From assembly GCF_020731415.2 (NCBI RefSeq), contig NZ_CP088273.1:1493001-1557000 (forward strand): 64,000 nt of DNA, read 5' to 3'. Each line of letters opens with the position of its first letter. The first letter of the stretch is position 1. Below are positions 17,790 through 27,475 of the stretch, in pieces. The notes beneath the pieces were generated by a model. That model saw only the letters and a program-made list of their open reading frames with translations, searched no databases and had not been told where the DNA came from. The position numbers and the translations under genes were made by a program. The DNA comes from Phyllobacterium sp. T1293. Lineage in GTDB: Bacteria; Pseudomonadota; Alphaproteobacteria; Rhizobiales; Rhizobiaceae.

Positions 17790-19072
17790 GCACGACTGTT
17801 CTGCACAATATCCGGATTGTCGATCCATCCCGCAATCTGGATGAAACCGGCACCGTGATCGTAAAAGATGGCGTTATTGTCGCCAGTGGTGCCGACGCCC
17901 GCAATCAGGGCATGCCCGAAGGTGCTACCGTCACCGACTGCACCGGCAAGACGGTGTTGCCGGGCCTTGTCGATGCCCGTGTGTTTATTGGCGAACCCGG
18001 TGCCGAACACCGCGAGACCATTGCATCCGCCAGCCATGCGGCAGCAGCTGGTGGTGTAACGTCCATCATCATGATGCCCGATACCGATCCGGTGATCGAC
18101 AATGTGGCCCTCGTCGAGTTTGTGCGCCGCACCGCGCGCGATACGGCTGTGGTCAATGTCTATCCGGCGGCGGCTGTCACCAAGGGTCTGCACGGCGAAG
18201 AAATGACCGAAATCGGCCTTTTGCGCGCCGCCGGTGCTGTTGCCATTACCGAAGGACGCAACTCCATCGCCAATACGCAATTGCTGCGCCGCGCCCTCAC
18301 CTATGCGCGCGATTTCGGGGTTGTGCTCTCGCATGAAACACAGGACCCCTATCTCGGGATCACAGGTGTGATGAATGAAGGGCTTTATGCCAGCTGGCTC
18401 GGTCTTTCCGGCAGCCCGCGCGAAGCGGAAGTTATACCGCTCGAACGCGATCTACGGCTGGCGGCCCTGACAAAGGGGGCCTATCACGCGGCGCAAATAT
18501 CGACGGCCATGTCGGCCGACGTGGTGGCACGCGCCAAGCAGAACGGCATCAATGCCACGGCCGCCGTTTCCATCAATCATCTTTCACTCAATGAAAACGA
18601 TATTGGCGAATTCCGCACCTTCTTCCGCCTGCAGCCACCGCTGCGGCTCGAGGAAGACCGGCTTGCCATGGTCGAGGCGCTGCGCAACGGCACCATCGAT
18701 ATTATCGTGTCATCGCACGATCCGCAGGATGTCGACACCAAACGCCTGCCTTTCGCCGATGCGGCAGCTGGCGCCATTGGTCTTGAAACCCTATTGGGCG
18801 CGGCATTGCGGCTTTATCACAATGGCGACGTGCCGCTGATCCGCATTGTCGAGGCGCTGTCGAGCGGACCGGCCAAAATCTTTGGTCTTGATGCAGGCAC
18901 ACTCAAGCCCGGTGCCCAAGCGGATATGACCATAGTCGATCTTGACGAGCCATGGATTGTGAAGGAAGAAGATTTACGATCACGCTCCAAGAACAGCTGC
19001 TTTGAAAGCGCACGTTTTCAGGGCCGGGTTGTTGAGACGTTTGTGGCAGGAAAGTCTGTTTTCAGCATCTAA
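17786..19072 (+). CDS. pyrC: Dihydroorotase-like protein, probably inactive (PyrC')
   Basis: A 428-aa protein of the amidohydrolase superfamily, dihydroorotase class I-like. The canonical metal site D-x-H-x-H-x-R-E-P-G is replaced by [10 protein letters not shown] at residues 63-72, so both histidine ligands and the substrate arginine are missing. The catalytic TDHAPH-type motif reads SSHDPQ at 309-314. The fold is otherwise intact ([25 protein letters not shown]). In Pseudomonas-type enzymes such a PyrC' scaffolds aspartate carbamoyltransferase; the tight coupling to pyrB supports the same role here. A catalytically active dihydroorotase should exist elsewhere in the genome. Confidence 0.88.
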   Translation: MSTTVLHNIRIVDPSRNLDETGTVIVKDGVIVASGADARNQGMPEGATVTDCTGKTVLPGLVDARVFIGEPGAEHRETIASASHAAAAGGVTSIIMMPDTDPVIDNVALVEFVRRTARDTAVVNVYPAAAVTKGLHGEEMTEIGLLRAAGAVAITEGRNSIANTQLLRRALTYARDFGVVLSHETQDPYLGITGVMNEGLYASWLGLSGSPREAEVIPLERDLRLAALTKGAYHAAQISTAMSADVVARAKQNGINATAAVSINHLSLNENDIGEFRTFFRLQPPLRLEEDRLAMVEALRNGTIDIIVSSHDPQDVDTKRLPFADAAAGAIGLETLLGAALRLYHNGDVPLIRIVEALSSGPAKIFGLDAGTLKPGAQADMTIVDLDEPWIVKEEDLRSRSKNSCFESARFQGRVVETFVAGKSVFSI

Positions 19073-19092
19073 AGACCGAACCGGGGAAGAAC

Positions 19093-19701
19093 ATGGCGGA
19101 TTTCATCAATGGGCAGGCAGGATATCTTTTTGCCGCGCTGGTTCTTGGCTATCTGCTCGGCTCCATCCCGTTTGGCCTGATCCTGACACGGCTTGCCGGG
19201 CTTGGTGATGTACGCAGCATCGGTTCGGGCAATATTGGCGCAACCAATGTGCTACGAACAGGCAACAAGAAACTCGCCGCGGCAACGCTTTTGCTCGATA
19301 TGTTCAAGGGCACTGCCGCCGTGCTCATCGCTGGCGTGATCAGTCCGCAGGCGGCGATTGTCGCCGGTCTTGGTGCTTTCCTCGGCCATATCTTTCCGGT
19401 CTGGCTGAAATTCAAGGGTGGCAAAGGCGTCGCAACCTATCTCGGCGTTCTCATCGGCCTCGTCTGGCAAGTGGCGCTGATCTTCGCTGCCATCTGGCTG
19501 ATCATTGCCTATGCAACACGCTATTCCTCGCTTTCGGCTCTGATTGCCGCCATCATCAGCCCTATTGCGCTCTATTTCATGGGCTATCATCAGATCGCTC
19601 TGCTCTTTGTTATTCTGACAGTCATTGTCTTTATCAAGCACCGTGAGAATATTCAGCGCCTGCTTGCCGGAACCGAAGGAAAGATCGGGTCCAAGGGATG
19701 A
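19093..19701 (+). CDS. plsY: Glycerol-3-phosphate acyltransferase PlsY
   Basis: Integral membrane enzyme that transfers an acyl group from acyl-phosphate to glycerol-3-phosphate, the first step of phospholipid synthesis. The 202-aa protein has five or so membrane segments and the family motifs [24 protein letters not shown] and [17 protein letters not shown]. Length is normal. It starts 20 bp after the pyrC-like gene and overlaps dprA by four bases. Confidence 0.95.
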   Translation: MADFINGQAGYLFAALVLGYLLGSIPFGLILTRLAGLGDVRSIGSGNIGATNVLRTGNKKLAAATLLLDMFKGTAAVLIAGVISPQAAIVAGLGAFLGHIFPVWLKFKGGKGVATYLGVLIGLVWQVALIFAAIWLIIAYATRYSSLSALIAAIISPIALYFMGYHQIALLFVILTVIVFIKHRENIQRLLAGTEGKIGSKG

Positions 19702-20831
19702 TGGAAGATCAGAAGGGCGTCCGCCTTTCTGACAGTCAGCGGCTCAGCTGGCTTCGGCTGATCCGCAGTGAAAATGTCGGCCCCGTTACTTTTCGTCATC
19801 TGATCGCCCATTATGGTTCGGCCACGGACGCGCTTGAAATGCTGCCGGAACTCGTCCGGCGTGGCGGTGGCCGCCGCCCCATCAAGATTGCAAGTCTTGG
19901 CGATGCCGAGCGCGAAATGGCGATAGCTGCGCGCATGGGTGCGGTTTTCGTCGGAATTGGCGAGCCTGACTACCCGCGAACCCTACTCCAATCTGATAAT
20001 CCGCCGCCGTTGGTCGCAATCAAAGGTGATCCTGATGTGTTTCGCCTGCCCGCCGTGGCCATTGTCGGCGCGCGCAATGCATCGCTGGTCGGAATAAAAT
20101 TTGCACGGATCATCGCGCGGGAGCTGGGCGAAGCGGGTTATGCCGTGATCTCCGGCCTTGCGCGTGGAATAGACAGGGCGGCGCATGAGGCGAGCCTCGA
20201 CAGCGGGACGGTTGCCGTGATGGCAGGCGGTCTCGACAAGCCCTACCCGCCGGATAATCTCGAACTCTTCAAGGCAATCCCGCAACGTCGCGGCGCTGTC
20301 ATCAGTGAGATGCCATTCGGCTGGGAACCGCGCGCGCGGGATTTTCCACGCCGCAACAGGATCATTGCGGCGCTTTCTCTGGGGCTTCTCGTGGTTGAGG
20401 CAGCCGAGCGATCAGGATCGCTGATCAGTGCCCGGTTTGCCGGAGAACTTGGCCGTCTCGTCTTTGCCATTCCTGGTTCCCCACTTGATCCAAGGGCAAA
20501 GGGCACCAATGCGCTGTTGAAAAACGGCGCGATCCTGGTCACAGAAACATCTGACATTTTATCGGCCATCAGTCCGCTTCTGGATCGTCCCGGTCTCGAC
20601 GACACGGCTTTTCTCGCTCCAGAAGCAGATTTTCCGGCCATTGCTCAGCCCAATGAAACAGACCGTGACCGCGTCATCACATTGTTGGGTCCTGCACCCG
20701 TTGATGTTGATGAGCTTATCAGGACAAGCGGGATACATCCCGCTGCCATGAGCCTGATTCTGCTTGAATTGGACCTGGCCGGACGCCTGCAACGCCACTC
20801 AGGGGGATATGTTTCTCTTCTTTATGGATGA
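19698..20831 (+). CDS. dprA: DNA processing protein DprA
   Basis: A 377-aa protein that loads RecA on incoming single-stranded DNA during transformation and is widely kept in non-competent bacteria. The N-terminal SAM-like part is followed by the Rossmann domain with [33 protein letters not shown] and [14 protein letters not shown], then [12 protein letters not shown] and a C-terminal winged-helix part. It overlaps plsY by four bases (ATGA) and its end overlaps the convergent 66-aa gene. Confidence 0.94.
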   Translation: MMEDQKGVRLSDSQRLSWLRLIRSENVGPVTFRHLIAHYGSATDALEMLPELVRRGGGRRPIKIASLGDAEREMAIAARMGAVFVGIGEPDYPRTLLQSDNPPPLVAIKGDPDVFRLPAVAIVGARNASLVGIKFARIIARELGEAGYAVISGLARGIDRAAHEASLDSGTVAVMAGGLDKPYPPDNLELFKAIPQRRGAVISEMPFGWEPRARDFPRRNRIIAALSLGLLVVEAAERSGSLISARFAGELGRLVFAIPGSPLDPRAKGTNALLKNGAILVTETSDILSAISPLLDRPGLDDTAFLAPEADFPAIAQPNETDRDRVITLLGPAPVDVDELIRTSGIHPAAMSLILLELDLAGRLQRHSGGYVSLLYG

Positions 20832-20999
20832 AACAGTGTTCGTTTCCTTGGCCATAAGATCGTTACTTTCAATGTAGGCAATCTCGATCAGATAGGCCAA
20901 CATATCCAAGTCATTCAACTTGGCCATGCTCCGTAACTCGCCTAACATCTGCTGAATATATCTAATGTTTTCGGTCCGACTGAATTTATTTTCACTCAT
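20799..20999 (-). CDS. Small hypothetical protein (66 aa)
   Basis: A 66-aa, mostly helical protein (IQQMLGELRSMAKLNDLDM followed by an amphipathic helix) without membrane segment or known domain. AAGGA sits seven bases before the ATG. It runs convergently with dprA and overlaps its last 33 bases. Proteins of similar length and pattern occur in related rhizobia in my recollection; function is unknown. Confidence 0.62.
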   Translation of the reverse strand: MSENKFSRTENIRYIQQMLGELRSMAKLNDLDMLAYLIEIAYIESNDLMAKETNTVSSIKKRNISP

Positions 21000-21349
21000 G
21001 ACTTCGTCCTTAAATACGCATTTATACTGAAATTGGTCTAATTATATTATGCAGTTCTTTAATCCCGCGGATTTGACAGTTTGCCAGTCTGAACCTCCAC
21101 AAAATCAATCAAATAGTGATTCGCCTTCTCAAAAAAGGCAGGACTCGCTGCCATTCTCAATATAGCGCCGAAGTCATGAGAAAAATATCATTAATTGTAT
21201 TATTTCAAATAGCAACTTTAAGTTGCATTTAACGATTTTTCACGCGTAGGCCTTGACGTTCCGAGCAAGCCTGTTCATTTCACAGACCTGTTTCGAAGTG
21301 AAAACTGTGCTTTTGTAATGTGACAAGAGCAGGAAAGCTCAATTGAATA
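21000..21349. other. AT-rich intergenic region upstream of topA
   Basis: 350 bp without a supported gene. It contains a 15-bp dyad GCAACT-TTA-AGTTGC (21212-21226) and a possible -35 element TTGACG at 21253-21258, but no convincing -10. The topA promoter must lie here; the dyad could be an operator or the terminator of an unseen short transcript. Confidence 0.4.
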
Positions 21350-23965
21350 ATGAACGTTGTCGTCGTCGAATCGCCCGCCAAGGCTAAAACAATCAACAAA
21401 TATCTGGGTTCAGGCTTTACGGTTCTGGCCTCGTTTGGTCACGTCCGTGATCTGCCGGCCAAGGATGGCTCGGTTCGGCCTGATGAAGATTTCGCCATGT
21501 CGTGGGAAGTCGACGGTTCGTCGGCCAAACGTCTGGGCGATATCGTCAAGGCATTGAAGGACAGTGACGGCCTTATTCTGGCAACCGATCCGGATCGCGA
21601 GGGTGAAGCCATCTCCTGGCACGTACTGGAAGTGCTGCGGCAGAAAAAGGCGATTGGCGCCAAGCCGGTCAAACGGGTGGTGTTCAACGCGATCACCAAG
21701 AATGCTGTGCTGGATGCCATGGCGAACCCGCGCGACATCGATATGCCGCTGGTGGATGCCTATCTTGCCCGCCGTGCGCTCGACTATCTTTTCGGCTTTA
21801 CGCTTTCGCCGGTGCTCTGGCGCAAACTGCCCGGCGCCCGTTCGGCTGGCCGCGTGCAATCGGTCGCGCTGCGTCTGGTTGCGGACCGCGAATCCGAAAT
21901 CGAACGGTTCGTGCGCGAAGAATACTGGAATATTGCGGCCCTGTTGAAGACACCGCGCAATGACGGTTTTGAAGCGCGGCTTGTTTCCGTGGACGGAAAG
22001 AAGCTTGGCAAACTTGACATCCAGAATGCCGAACAGGCCGGTTCAATCCGCACCATGCTTGAAGGCGCAAGTTTCAGGGCGGCAACGGTTGAAGCCAAGC
22101 CGACAAAGCGCAATCCCGGCCCGCCCTTCACCACATCGACATTGCAGCAGGCCGCATCGGGCCAGCTCGGCTTTTCGGCAACCCGAACCATGCAGATTGC
22201 CCAGCGCCTCTATGAAGGTATGGATCTTGGCGGCGAAACAGCCGGTCTGATCACCTATATGCGTACCGATGGTGTGCAGATGGCACCGGAAGCTGTCGAG
22301 GCTGCACGCGCCACAATCGGCAAGGTTTTCGGCGAGAAATACGTGCCTGACAAACCGCGTTATTACTCCACAAAAGCCAAAAACGCCCAGGAAGCCCACG
22401 AAGCTGTCCGTCCGACGGATTTCAACCGCCATCCAAAAGATGTGCGCCAGTTCCTTGATGCGGATCAGGCACGGCTCTATGAGCTGATCTGGAAGCGCGC
22501 CATCGCCAGTCAGATGCAGTCGGCCGATATCGAACGGACCACCGTTGAAATAGACGCGCAGAACGGTTCACGCGCGGCGCAATTGCGGGCCACCGGTTCC
22601 GTGGTGAGATTTGACGGTTTCCTCGGTGCCTATGTGGATCACCGCGAGGAAGAGGAAGTCGATGAGGACGGTGCCCGTCTTCCCGAAATCCGTGCAGGGG
22701 AAGCCCTCGCCCGCGAAAAAATCAATGCGACCCAGCATTCGACAGAACCACCGCCGCGCTATTCGGAAGCCACGCTGATCAAAAAAATGGAAGAGATCGG
22801 CATTGGCCGCCCTTCCACCTATACGGCCATTTTGAAGACTCTCGTCGACCGTGAATATGTCGTCGTGGACAAGCGCAAGCTGATCCCGGAGACGAAGGGT
22901 CGCCTGCTGACGGCATTCCTTGAAAGCTTCTTCAAACGTTATGTCGAATTTGATTTCACTGCAGGTCTTGAAGAAAAGCTCGACGAGATTTCCGATGGCA
23001 AGCTGAAATGGAAGGATGTTCTGCGTGACTTCTGGACCGATTTCTTCGGCTCCGTCGATGGCATCAAGGAACTCCGGGTCACGAATGTTCTCGATGCACT
23101 GAATGATCAACTCGGCCCGCTCGTCTTCCCACCACGGGAAGATGGCGGCGATCCGCGCATCTGTCAGGTATGCGGAACGGGCACATTGTCGCTGAAACTC
23201 GGCAAATACGGCGCCTTTGTCGGCTGCTCCAACTATCCTGAATGCAAGTTCACCCGCCAGCTTGGCGGCGGTGAAGCGGCGAGTGAAAATGGCAATGGCG
23301 ATGAGCCGAAGGTTCTCGGCAAGGACCCTTACACGGACGAAGATGTGACCGTGCGCAGTGGCCGTTTTGGACCTTATGTCCAGCGCGGCGACGGCAAGGA
23401 AGCCAAGCGCGCCAGCCTGCCGAAAGGCTGGACCATCGAAAGCACGGATCATGAGAAGGCGCTGGCGCTTTTATCATTGCCGCGCGATGTGGGTCAGCAT
23501 CCGGAGAGCACCAAGATGATTTCCGCCGGTATCGGCCGCTATGGCCCATACCTTTCCCATGATGGCACCTATGCCAATCTGGAAAGCATCGAGGATGTGT
23601 TCTCCATCGGTCTCAACCGCGCCGTAACTGTACTGGCTGAAAAACTGGCGAAAGGCCCGGGACGCGGACGCGGCACACCGGCGGCGCTGAAAGATCTGGG
23701 TGAACATCCCGATGGCGGCCCGATCACGGTGCGCGATGGCAAGTATGGTCCCTATGTCAATTGGGGCAAGGTCAATGCAACCCTGCCAAAGGGCAAGGAC
23801 CCGGCAACTGTGACGGTGGAAGAAGCTTTGCTTCTCATCACCGAGAAAGCCGGAGCCAAGGGCGGGAAGAAAGCTCCTGCCCGCAAGGCAGCGCCCAAAA
23901 AACCCGCTGCGAAGAAACCGGCAGCCAAGAAAGCTGCACCGAAAAAAGCAACGAAAGCAAGTTAA
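21350..23965 (+). CDS. topA: DNA topoisomerase I
   Basis: Type IA topoisomerase that relaxes negative supercoils. The 871-aa protein starts with the TOPRIM domain (MNVVVVESPAKAKTINKYLG; DPDREGEAISWH) and has active-site Tyr303 in GLITYMRTDG. One four-cysteine zinc finger (CQVCG to CSNYPEC) is followed by three GRFGPYVQ/GRYGPYLS/GKYGPYVN-type repeats and a lysine/alanine/proline-rich tail of about 40 residues. The start ATG has AGGAAA about 13 bases upstream. rnr follows after 11 bp. Confidence 0.97.
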   Translation: MNVVVVESPAKAKTINKYLGSGFTVLASFGHVRDLPAKDGSVRPDEDFAMSWEVDGSSAKRLGDIVKALKDSDGLILATDPDREGEAISWHVLEVLRQKKAIGAKPVKRVVFNAITKNAVLDAMANPRDIDMPLVDAYLARRALDYLFGFTLSPVLWRKLPGARSAGRVQSVALRLVADRESEIERFVREEYWNIAALLKTPRNDGFEARLVSVDGKKLGKLDIQNAEQAGSIRTMLEGASFRAATVEAKPTKRNPGPPFTTSTLQQAASGQLGFSATRTMQIAQRLYEGMDLGGETAGLITYMRTDGVQMAPEAVEAARATIGKVFGEKYVPDKPRYYSTKAKNAQEAHEAVRPTDFNRHPKDVRQFLDADQARLYELIWKRAIASQMQSADIERTTVEIDAQNGSRAAQLRATGSVVRFDGFLGAYVDHREEEEVDEDGARLPEIRAGEALAREKINATQHSTEPPPRYSEATLIKKMEEIGIGRPSTYTAILKTLVDREYVVVDKRKLIPETKGRLLTAFLESFFKRYVEFDFTAGLEEKLDEISDGKLKWKDVLRDFWTDFFGSVDGIKELRVTNVLDALNDQLGPLVFPPREDGGDPRICQVCGTGTLSLKLGKYGAFVGCSNYPECKFTRQLGGGEAASENGNGDEPKVLGKDPYTDEDVTVRSGRFGPYVQRGDGKEAKRASLPKGWTIESTDHEKALALLSLPRDVGQHPESTKMISAGIGRYGPYLSHDGTYANLESIEDVFSIGLNRAVTVLAEKLAKGPGRGRGTPAALKDLGEHPDGGPITVRDGKYGPYVNWGKVNATLPKGKDPATVTVEEALLLITEKAGAKGGKKAPARKAAPKKPAAKKPAAKKAAPKKATKAS

Positions 23966-23976
23966 GGACATATCGA

Positions 23977-26295
23977 TTGGCACGCCGTATCTCTCCACCC
24001 AAAGGAAAAAAGCGGCCTGCCAGTTCCGCAAGCTCCGACCGCGAGCCCTATCTGCCCAGCCGCGACGAGATTCTCCAGTTCATCAAGGAGAATCCTGATC
24101 GTGCGGGCAAGCGTGATATTGCCAAGGCCTTCAATCTCAAGGGCGACGCTCGCATCGGCCTCAAAGATATTCTGCGTGATCTGGCCGATGACGGCCTTGT
24201 CGAGAAGCGGGCAAAGCGCCTTGCTGTGCCCGGCAGTCTGCCGAGCGTTGCGGTGCTCGATATTACCGGCCGCGATGGCGATGGCGGCCTGATTGCCAAA
24301 CCGGCTGAATGGCCAGCCGATCATGAAGATCGCCCGCCAACCGTCTTCATCCGCGCCTCGCGCAACCAGAAGGGCCCGACACCCGGCGTCGGCGACCGCG
24401 TTCTTGCCCGCATCTTCGTCGGAGCTGATCCGAGCGGTCCGGCCTATACGGCGCGCGTTATCAAGCGCATCGAACATCGCAAGGATGCGGTGCTTGGTGT
24501 GCTGCGTCATCTCGACAATGGTGAATGGCGCATCGAACCTGTCGAGCGGCGGCAGGCGGAGCTATCAGTCGATCCCACCCAGCTGAACAATGCCAAGGCC
24601 AACGATCTGGTCGAAGTGGAAGTGACCAAGATTGGCCGTTACGGGCTGGCGCTCGCCAGGATCAGCCAGATCATCGGCTCGGTGGCCAGCGAACGCGCCT
24701 TGTCGATGATCGCCATCCACGAGCATGAAATCCCCCATGTCTTCCCCGACAGCGTGACCGAAGAAGCCGACAAAGCCAAACCGGCAACCATGGCGCACCG
24801 CGAGGACTGGCGGCATGTCCCGCTCGTCACCATTGATCCGGCTGATGCCAAGGACCATGACGACGCCGTCTATGCGGAGCCTGACACTGACGAAAACAAC
24901 CCCGGCGGCTTTATTGCCACCGTCGCCATTGCCGACGTTGCTGCCTATGTGACACCCGGATCAGCGCTCGACCGTGAAGCGCTCAAACGCGGCAATTCGG
25001 TCTATTTCCCTGATCGTGTCGTGCCCATGTTGCCCGAGCGCATTTCCAACGATCTGTGCTCGCTGAAGGAACTGGTCGACCGCCCTGCGCTTGCCGTGCG
25101 CATGACCTTCGGCGCCAATGGGCGCAAGATTTCGCACACCTTCCACCGCATCATGATGCGCTCCCACGCACGGCTGTCCTATCCGCAGGCACAGGCGGCG
25201 ATTGACGGCGCAACGGATGAGAAGACAGCTCCGATCCTCGAGAGCATCCTGAAGCCCGTATGGGCCGCCTATACGGTACTGAAACGCGGACGCGATGCCC
25301 GTGAGCCACTGGAACTCGACCTGCCGGAAAAGAAAATCCTGCTGACGCCTGATGGCAAGATCGACAAGGTGGTGGTCCCTGCCCGCCTCGATGCGCATAA
25401 GCTCATCGAAGAATTCATGATTCAGGCCAATGTCGCCGCCGCCGAAACGCTGGAGCGCAAGCGCCAGCCGCTGATTTTCCGCATCCATGATGCGCCGTCG
25501 CTGGCCAAGCAGGAAATATTGCGTGAATTCCTGCGCACGCTCGACATTTCGCTGGCGCGCGGTGCGGAACTGCGCCCGAACCAGTTCAACCACATCCTCA
25601 AGCGCGTTGAAGGCAGCGAGCAGCAGGAACTGGTCAATCAGGTGGTGCTGCGCTCGCAATCGCAGGCGGAATACAACCCTGAGAATATTGGCCACTTCGG
25701 GCTGAACCTGCAGAAATATGCGCATTTCACCTCGCCGATCCGCCGTTACGCCGATTTGATCGTCCATCGCGCGTTGATAACGGCGCTGGGGCTTGGACCT
25801 GACGGCATTACCCACAAGGAAGAGGAAGATCTGCCTGAAATCGCCGCGCTGATTTCCACCTCCGAACGGCGCGCCATGGCGGCTGAACGCGACACGGTTG
25901 ACCGGCTGATCGCCCATCACCTTGCCGGACAGATCGGCAGCAGCTTTCAGGGCCGCATATCGGGTGTCACCAAGGCTGGCCTCTTCGTTGCCCTTGCGAC
26001 ATATGGTGCCGATGGCTTTATTCCCATTTCAACCCTGGGTGATGATTACTATCTTTACGATGAAACCAACCATGCCCTTTCGGGCGAGCGAAGCGGCAAA
26101 GGCTTCCGGATGGGCGATGTCGTCGAGGTCCGCCTGATCGAAGCTCTGCCGGTTGCCGGTGCATTGCGGTTCGAGATGTTGACCGAACCGCACGCTGTTC
26201 CCAGCGGTGTACGCTCACACCACAAGGCCAAGCGTTTTGCACGCGGAAACCAGAAGCGTCCCGGCGGGTTCTCCCGCGGCAGGCGAAAAGGATAG
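23977..26295 (+). CDS. rnr: Ribonuclease R
   Basis: 3'-5' exoribonuclease of the RNB family that degrades structured RNA. The likely start is a TTG at 23977, eight bases after AAGGAC; upstream in-frame ATGs lie within topA. This gives 772 aa: an N-terminal helix-turn-helix-like part, cold-shock domains, the RNB core (TIDPADAKDHDDAVYAEPD with the catalytic aspartates; FTSPIRRYADLIVHR), a C-terminal S1 domain (GRISGVTKAGLFVALA) and a basic tail. It is probably cotranscribed with topA and the DUF983 gene. Confidence 0.94.
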   Translation: MARRISPPKGKKRPASSASSDREPYLPSRDEILQFIKENPDRAGKRDIAKAFNLKGDARIGLKDILRDLADDGLVEKRAKRLAVPGSLPSVAVLDITGRDGDGGLIAKPAEWPADHEDRPPTVFIRASRNQKGPTPGVGDRVLARIFVGADPSGPAYTARVIKRIEHRKDAVLGVLRHLDNGEWRIEPVERRQAELSVDPTQLNNAKANDLVEVEVTKIGRYGLALARISQIIGSVASERALSMIAIHEHEIPHVFPDSVTEEADKAKPATMAHREDWRHVPLVTIDPADAKDHDDAVYAEPDTDENNPGGFIATVAIADVAAYVTPGSALDREALKRGNSVYFPDRVVPMLPERISNDLCSLKELVDRPALAVRMTFGANGRKISHTFHRIMMRSHARLSYPQAQAAIDGATDEKTAPILESILKPVWAAYTVLKRGRDAREPLELDLPEKKILLTPDGKIDKVVVPARLDAHKLIEEFMIQANVAAAETLERKRQPLIFRIHDAPSLAKQEILREFLRTLDISLARGAELRPNQFNHILKRVEGSEQQELVNQVVLRSQSQAEYNPENIGHFGLNLQKYAHFTSPIRRYADLIVHRALITALGLGPDGITHKEEEDLPEIAALISTSERRAMAAERDTVDRLIAHHLAGQIGSSFQGRISGVTKAGLFVALATYGADGFIPISTLGDDYYLYDETNHALSGERSGKGFRMGDVVEVRLIEALPVAGALRFEMLTEPHAVPSGVRSHHKAKRFARGNQKRPGGFSRGRRKG

Positions 26296-26298
26296 GGA

Positions 26299-26730
26299 AT
26301 GACGGAGCAGATTTTTGGCGCGGATACCGCACCGGCAAGGCCCAAACGCCTTGTGGGTCAGGCCATGTGGCGCGGTTTTCGCAGCCGCTGCCCCCATTGC
26401 GGTGAAGGCAAGCTGTTCCGCGCCTTCGTCAAATCCGTTGATCGCTGCGCCGTCTGCGGCGAAGACTATACCCACCAGCAAGCCGATGATTTTCCCGCAT
26501 ATATTACCATCACAATTGTAGGTCATATTGTGCTGGGCGGATTCCTTGCCGTGGAAACGCTCATCCTGCTTTCGAGCTGGGTGCATCTGGCAATCTGGGC
26601 GCCGCTGACGGTGCTCCTGTCGCTGGCCCTGCTCCAACCCATCAAGGGCGCGATTATTGGATTGCAATGGGCCAATTACATGCATGGTTTCGGCGGCGAA
26701 ACCGATGAACTGGAACCGCCGGAACGGTGA
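26299..26730 (+). CDS. DUF983 family protein
   Basis: A 143-aa membrane protein. A zinc-ribbon-like N-terminus (RCPHCGEGKLFRAF, then RCAVCGEDY) is followed by two transmembrane segments around residues 74-95 and 100-118 and then LQWANYMHGFG. Function is unknown for the family, which is common in alphaproteobacteria. It starts 3 bp after rnr, and its stop is immediately followed by the NUDIX start. Confidence 0.88.
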   Translation: MTEQIFGADTAPARPKRLVGQAMWRGFRSRCPHCGEGKLFRAFVKSVDRCAVCGEDYTHQQADDFPAYITITIVGHIVLGGFLAVETLILLSSWVHLAIWAPLTVLLSLALLQPIKGAIIGLQWANYMHGFGGETDELEPPER

Positions 26731-26731
26731 C

Positions 26732-27475
26732 ATGATGGCATTGAGTGACCTCGACAAATCTGCAAATGACAAGGCGGGATCGGCAACTGCCCGTTTGCGG
26801 CCGCGTGATGCCGCCTCGCTTCTGATCATCGACCGTTCGGGCAAGGATTTGCGCATTCTGATGGGTCGCCGCCATATGCGCCACGTTTTCATGCCGGGTA
26901 AATTCGTCTTTCCGGGCGGGCGCACCGAACGGGCTGATGGACGCATTGCCGTCACCAGCGAATTGACCCCCTCTGACGAAGCCAAGCTGCTTCTGGGCAT
27001 GGGCACGCGCCCCAGCGCCCAGCGTTGCCGGGCGCTTGTCCTGTCCGCCATCCGAGAAACCTATGAGGAAGCCGGTCTTCTGCTTGGCAAACATGTTGCC
27101 GCCGCATCCATCGGCCATCCGGATTGGGCGGCCTTTGCCGAGCGCAGGATTTTGCCCGATCTTTCCGCCATCCGCTATTTTGCCCGCGCCACCACCCCGC
27201 CCGGTCGCACGCGCCGGTTCGATACCCGGTTTTTCATGACGTTCCGCGAAGCGGTGGCCGACAGCCTGCCCGAAGGCACCGGCCCCTCGCAGGAGCTGGA
27301 AGAACTCTGCTGGTTGCCATTTGACGAGGCGCTGAAACTCGACATTCCGACAATCACCCGCGCCATCATTCAGGAAGCGCAGGCACTGCTGGAAACCAAC
27401 CCGGCGCTGCAACCCGGCCATTCCGTCGTTCAATATGCCATGAAATACGGGCGCTTCGTCCGCGAGGTTTTCTAG
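26732..27475 (+). CDS. NUDIX hydrolase
   Basis: A 247-aa NUDIX-fold protein. The core RETYEEAGLLLG of the Nudix box is present, although the glycine/glutamate spacing before it is long (as in NUDT19-like relatives). FMPGKFVFPGGRTE and the C-terminal WLPFDEALKLDIPTIT are also visible. Such proteins cleave nucleoside diphosphates linked to other groups, often CoA derivatives; the substrate here is not determined. The ATG at 26732 is used because earlier in-frame ATGs lie in the DUF983 gene. The stop overlaps the MFS GTG start by one base. Confidence 0.85.
   Translation: MMALSDLDKSANDKAGSATARLRPRDAASLLIIDRSGKDLRILMGRRHMRHVFMPGKFVFPGGRTERADGRIAVTSELTPSDEAKLLLGMGTRPSAQRCRALVLSAIRETYEEAGLLLGKHVAAASIGHPDWAAFAERRILPDLSAIRYFARATTPPGRTRRFDTRFFMTFREAVADSLPEGTGPSQELEELCWLPFDEALKLDIPTITRAIIQEAQALLETNPALQPGHSVVQYAMKYGRFVREVF

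Noticed and set aside
24961..25920. 319-codon frame antisense to rnr
   Set aside because: Overlaps the RNB catalytic core completely; no independent start signal.
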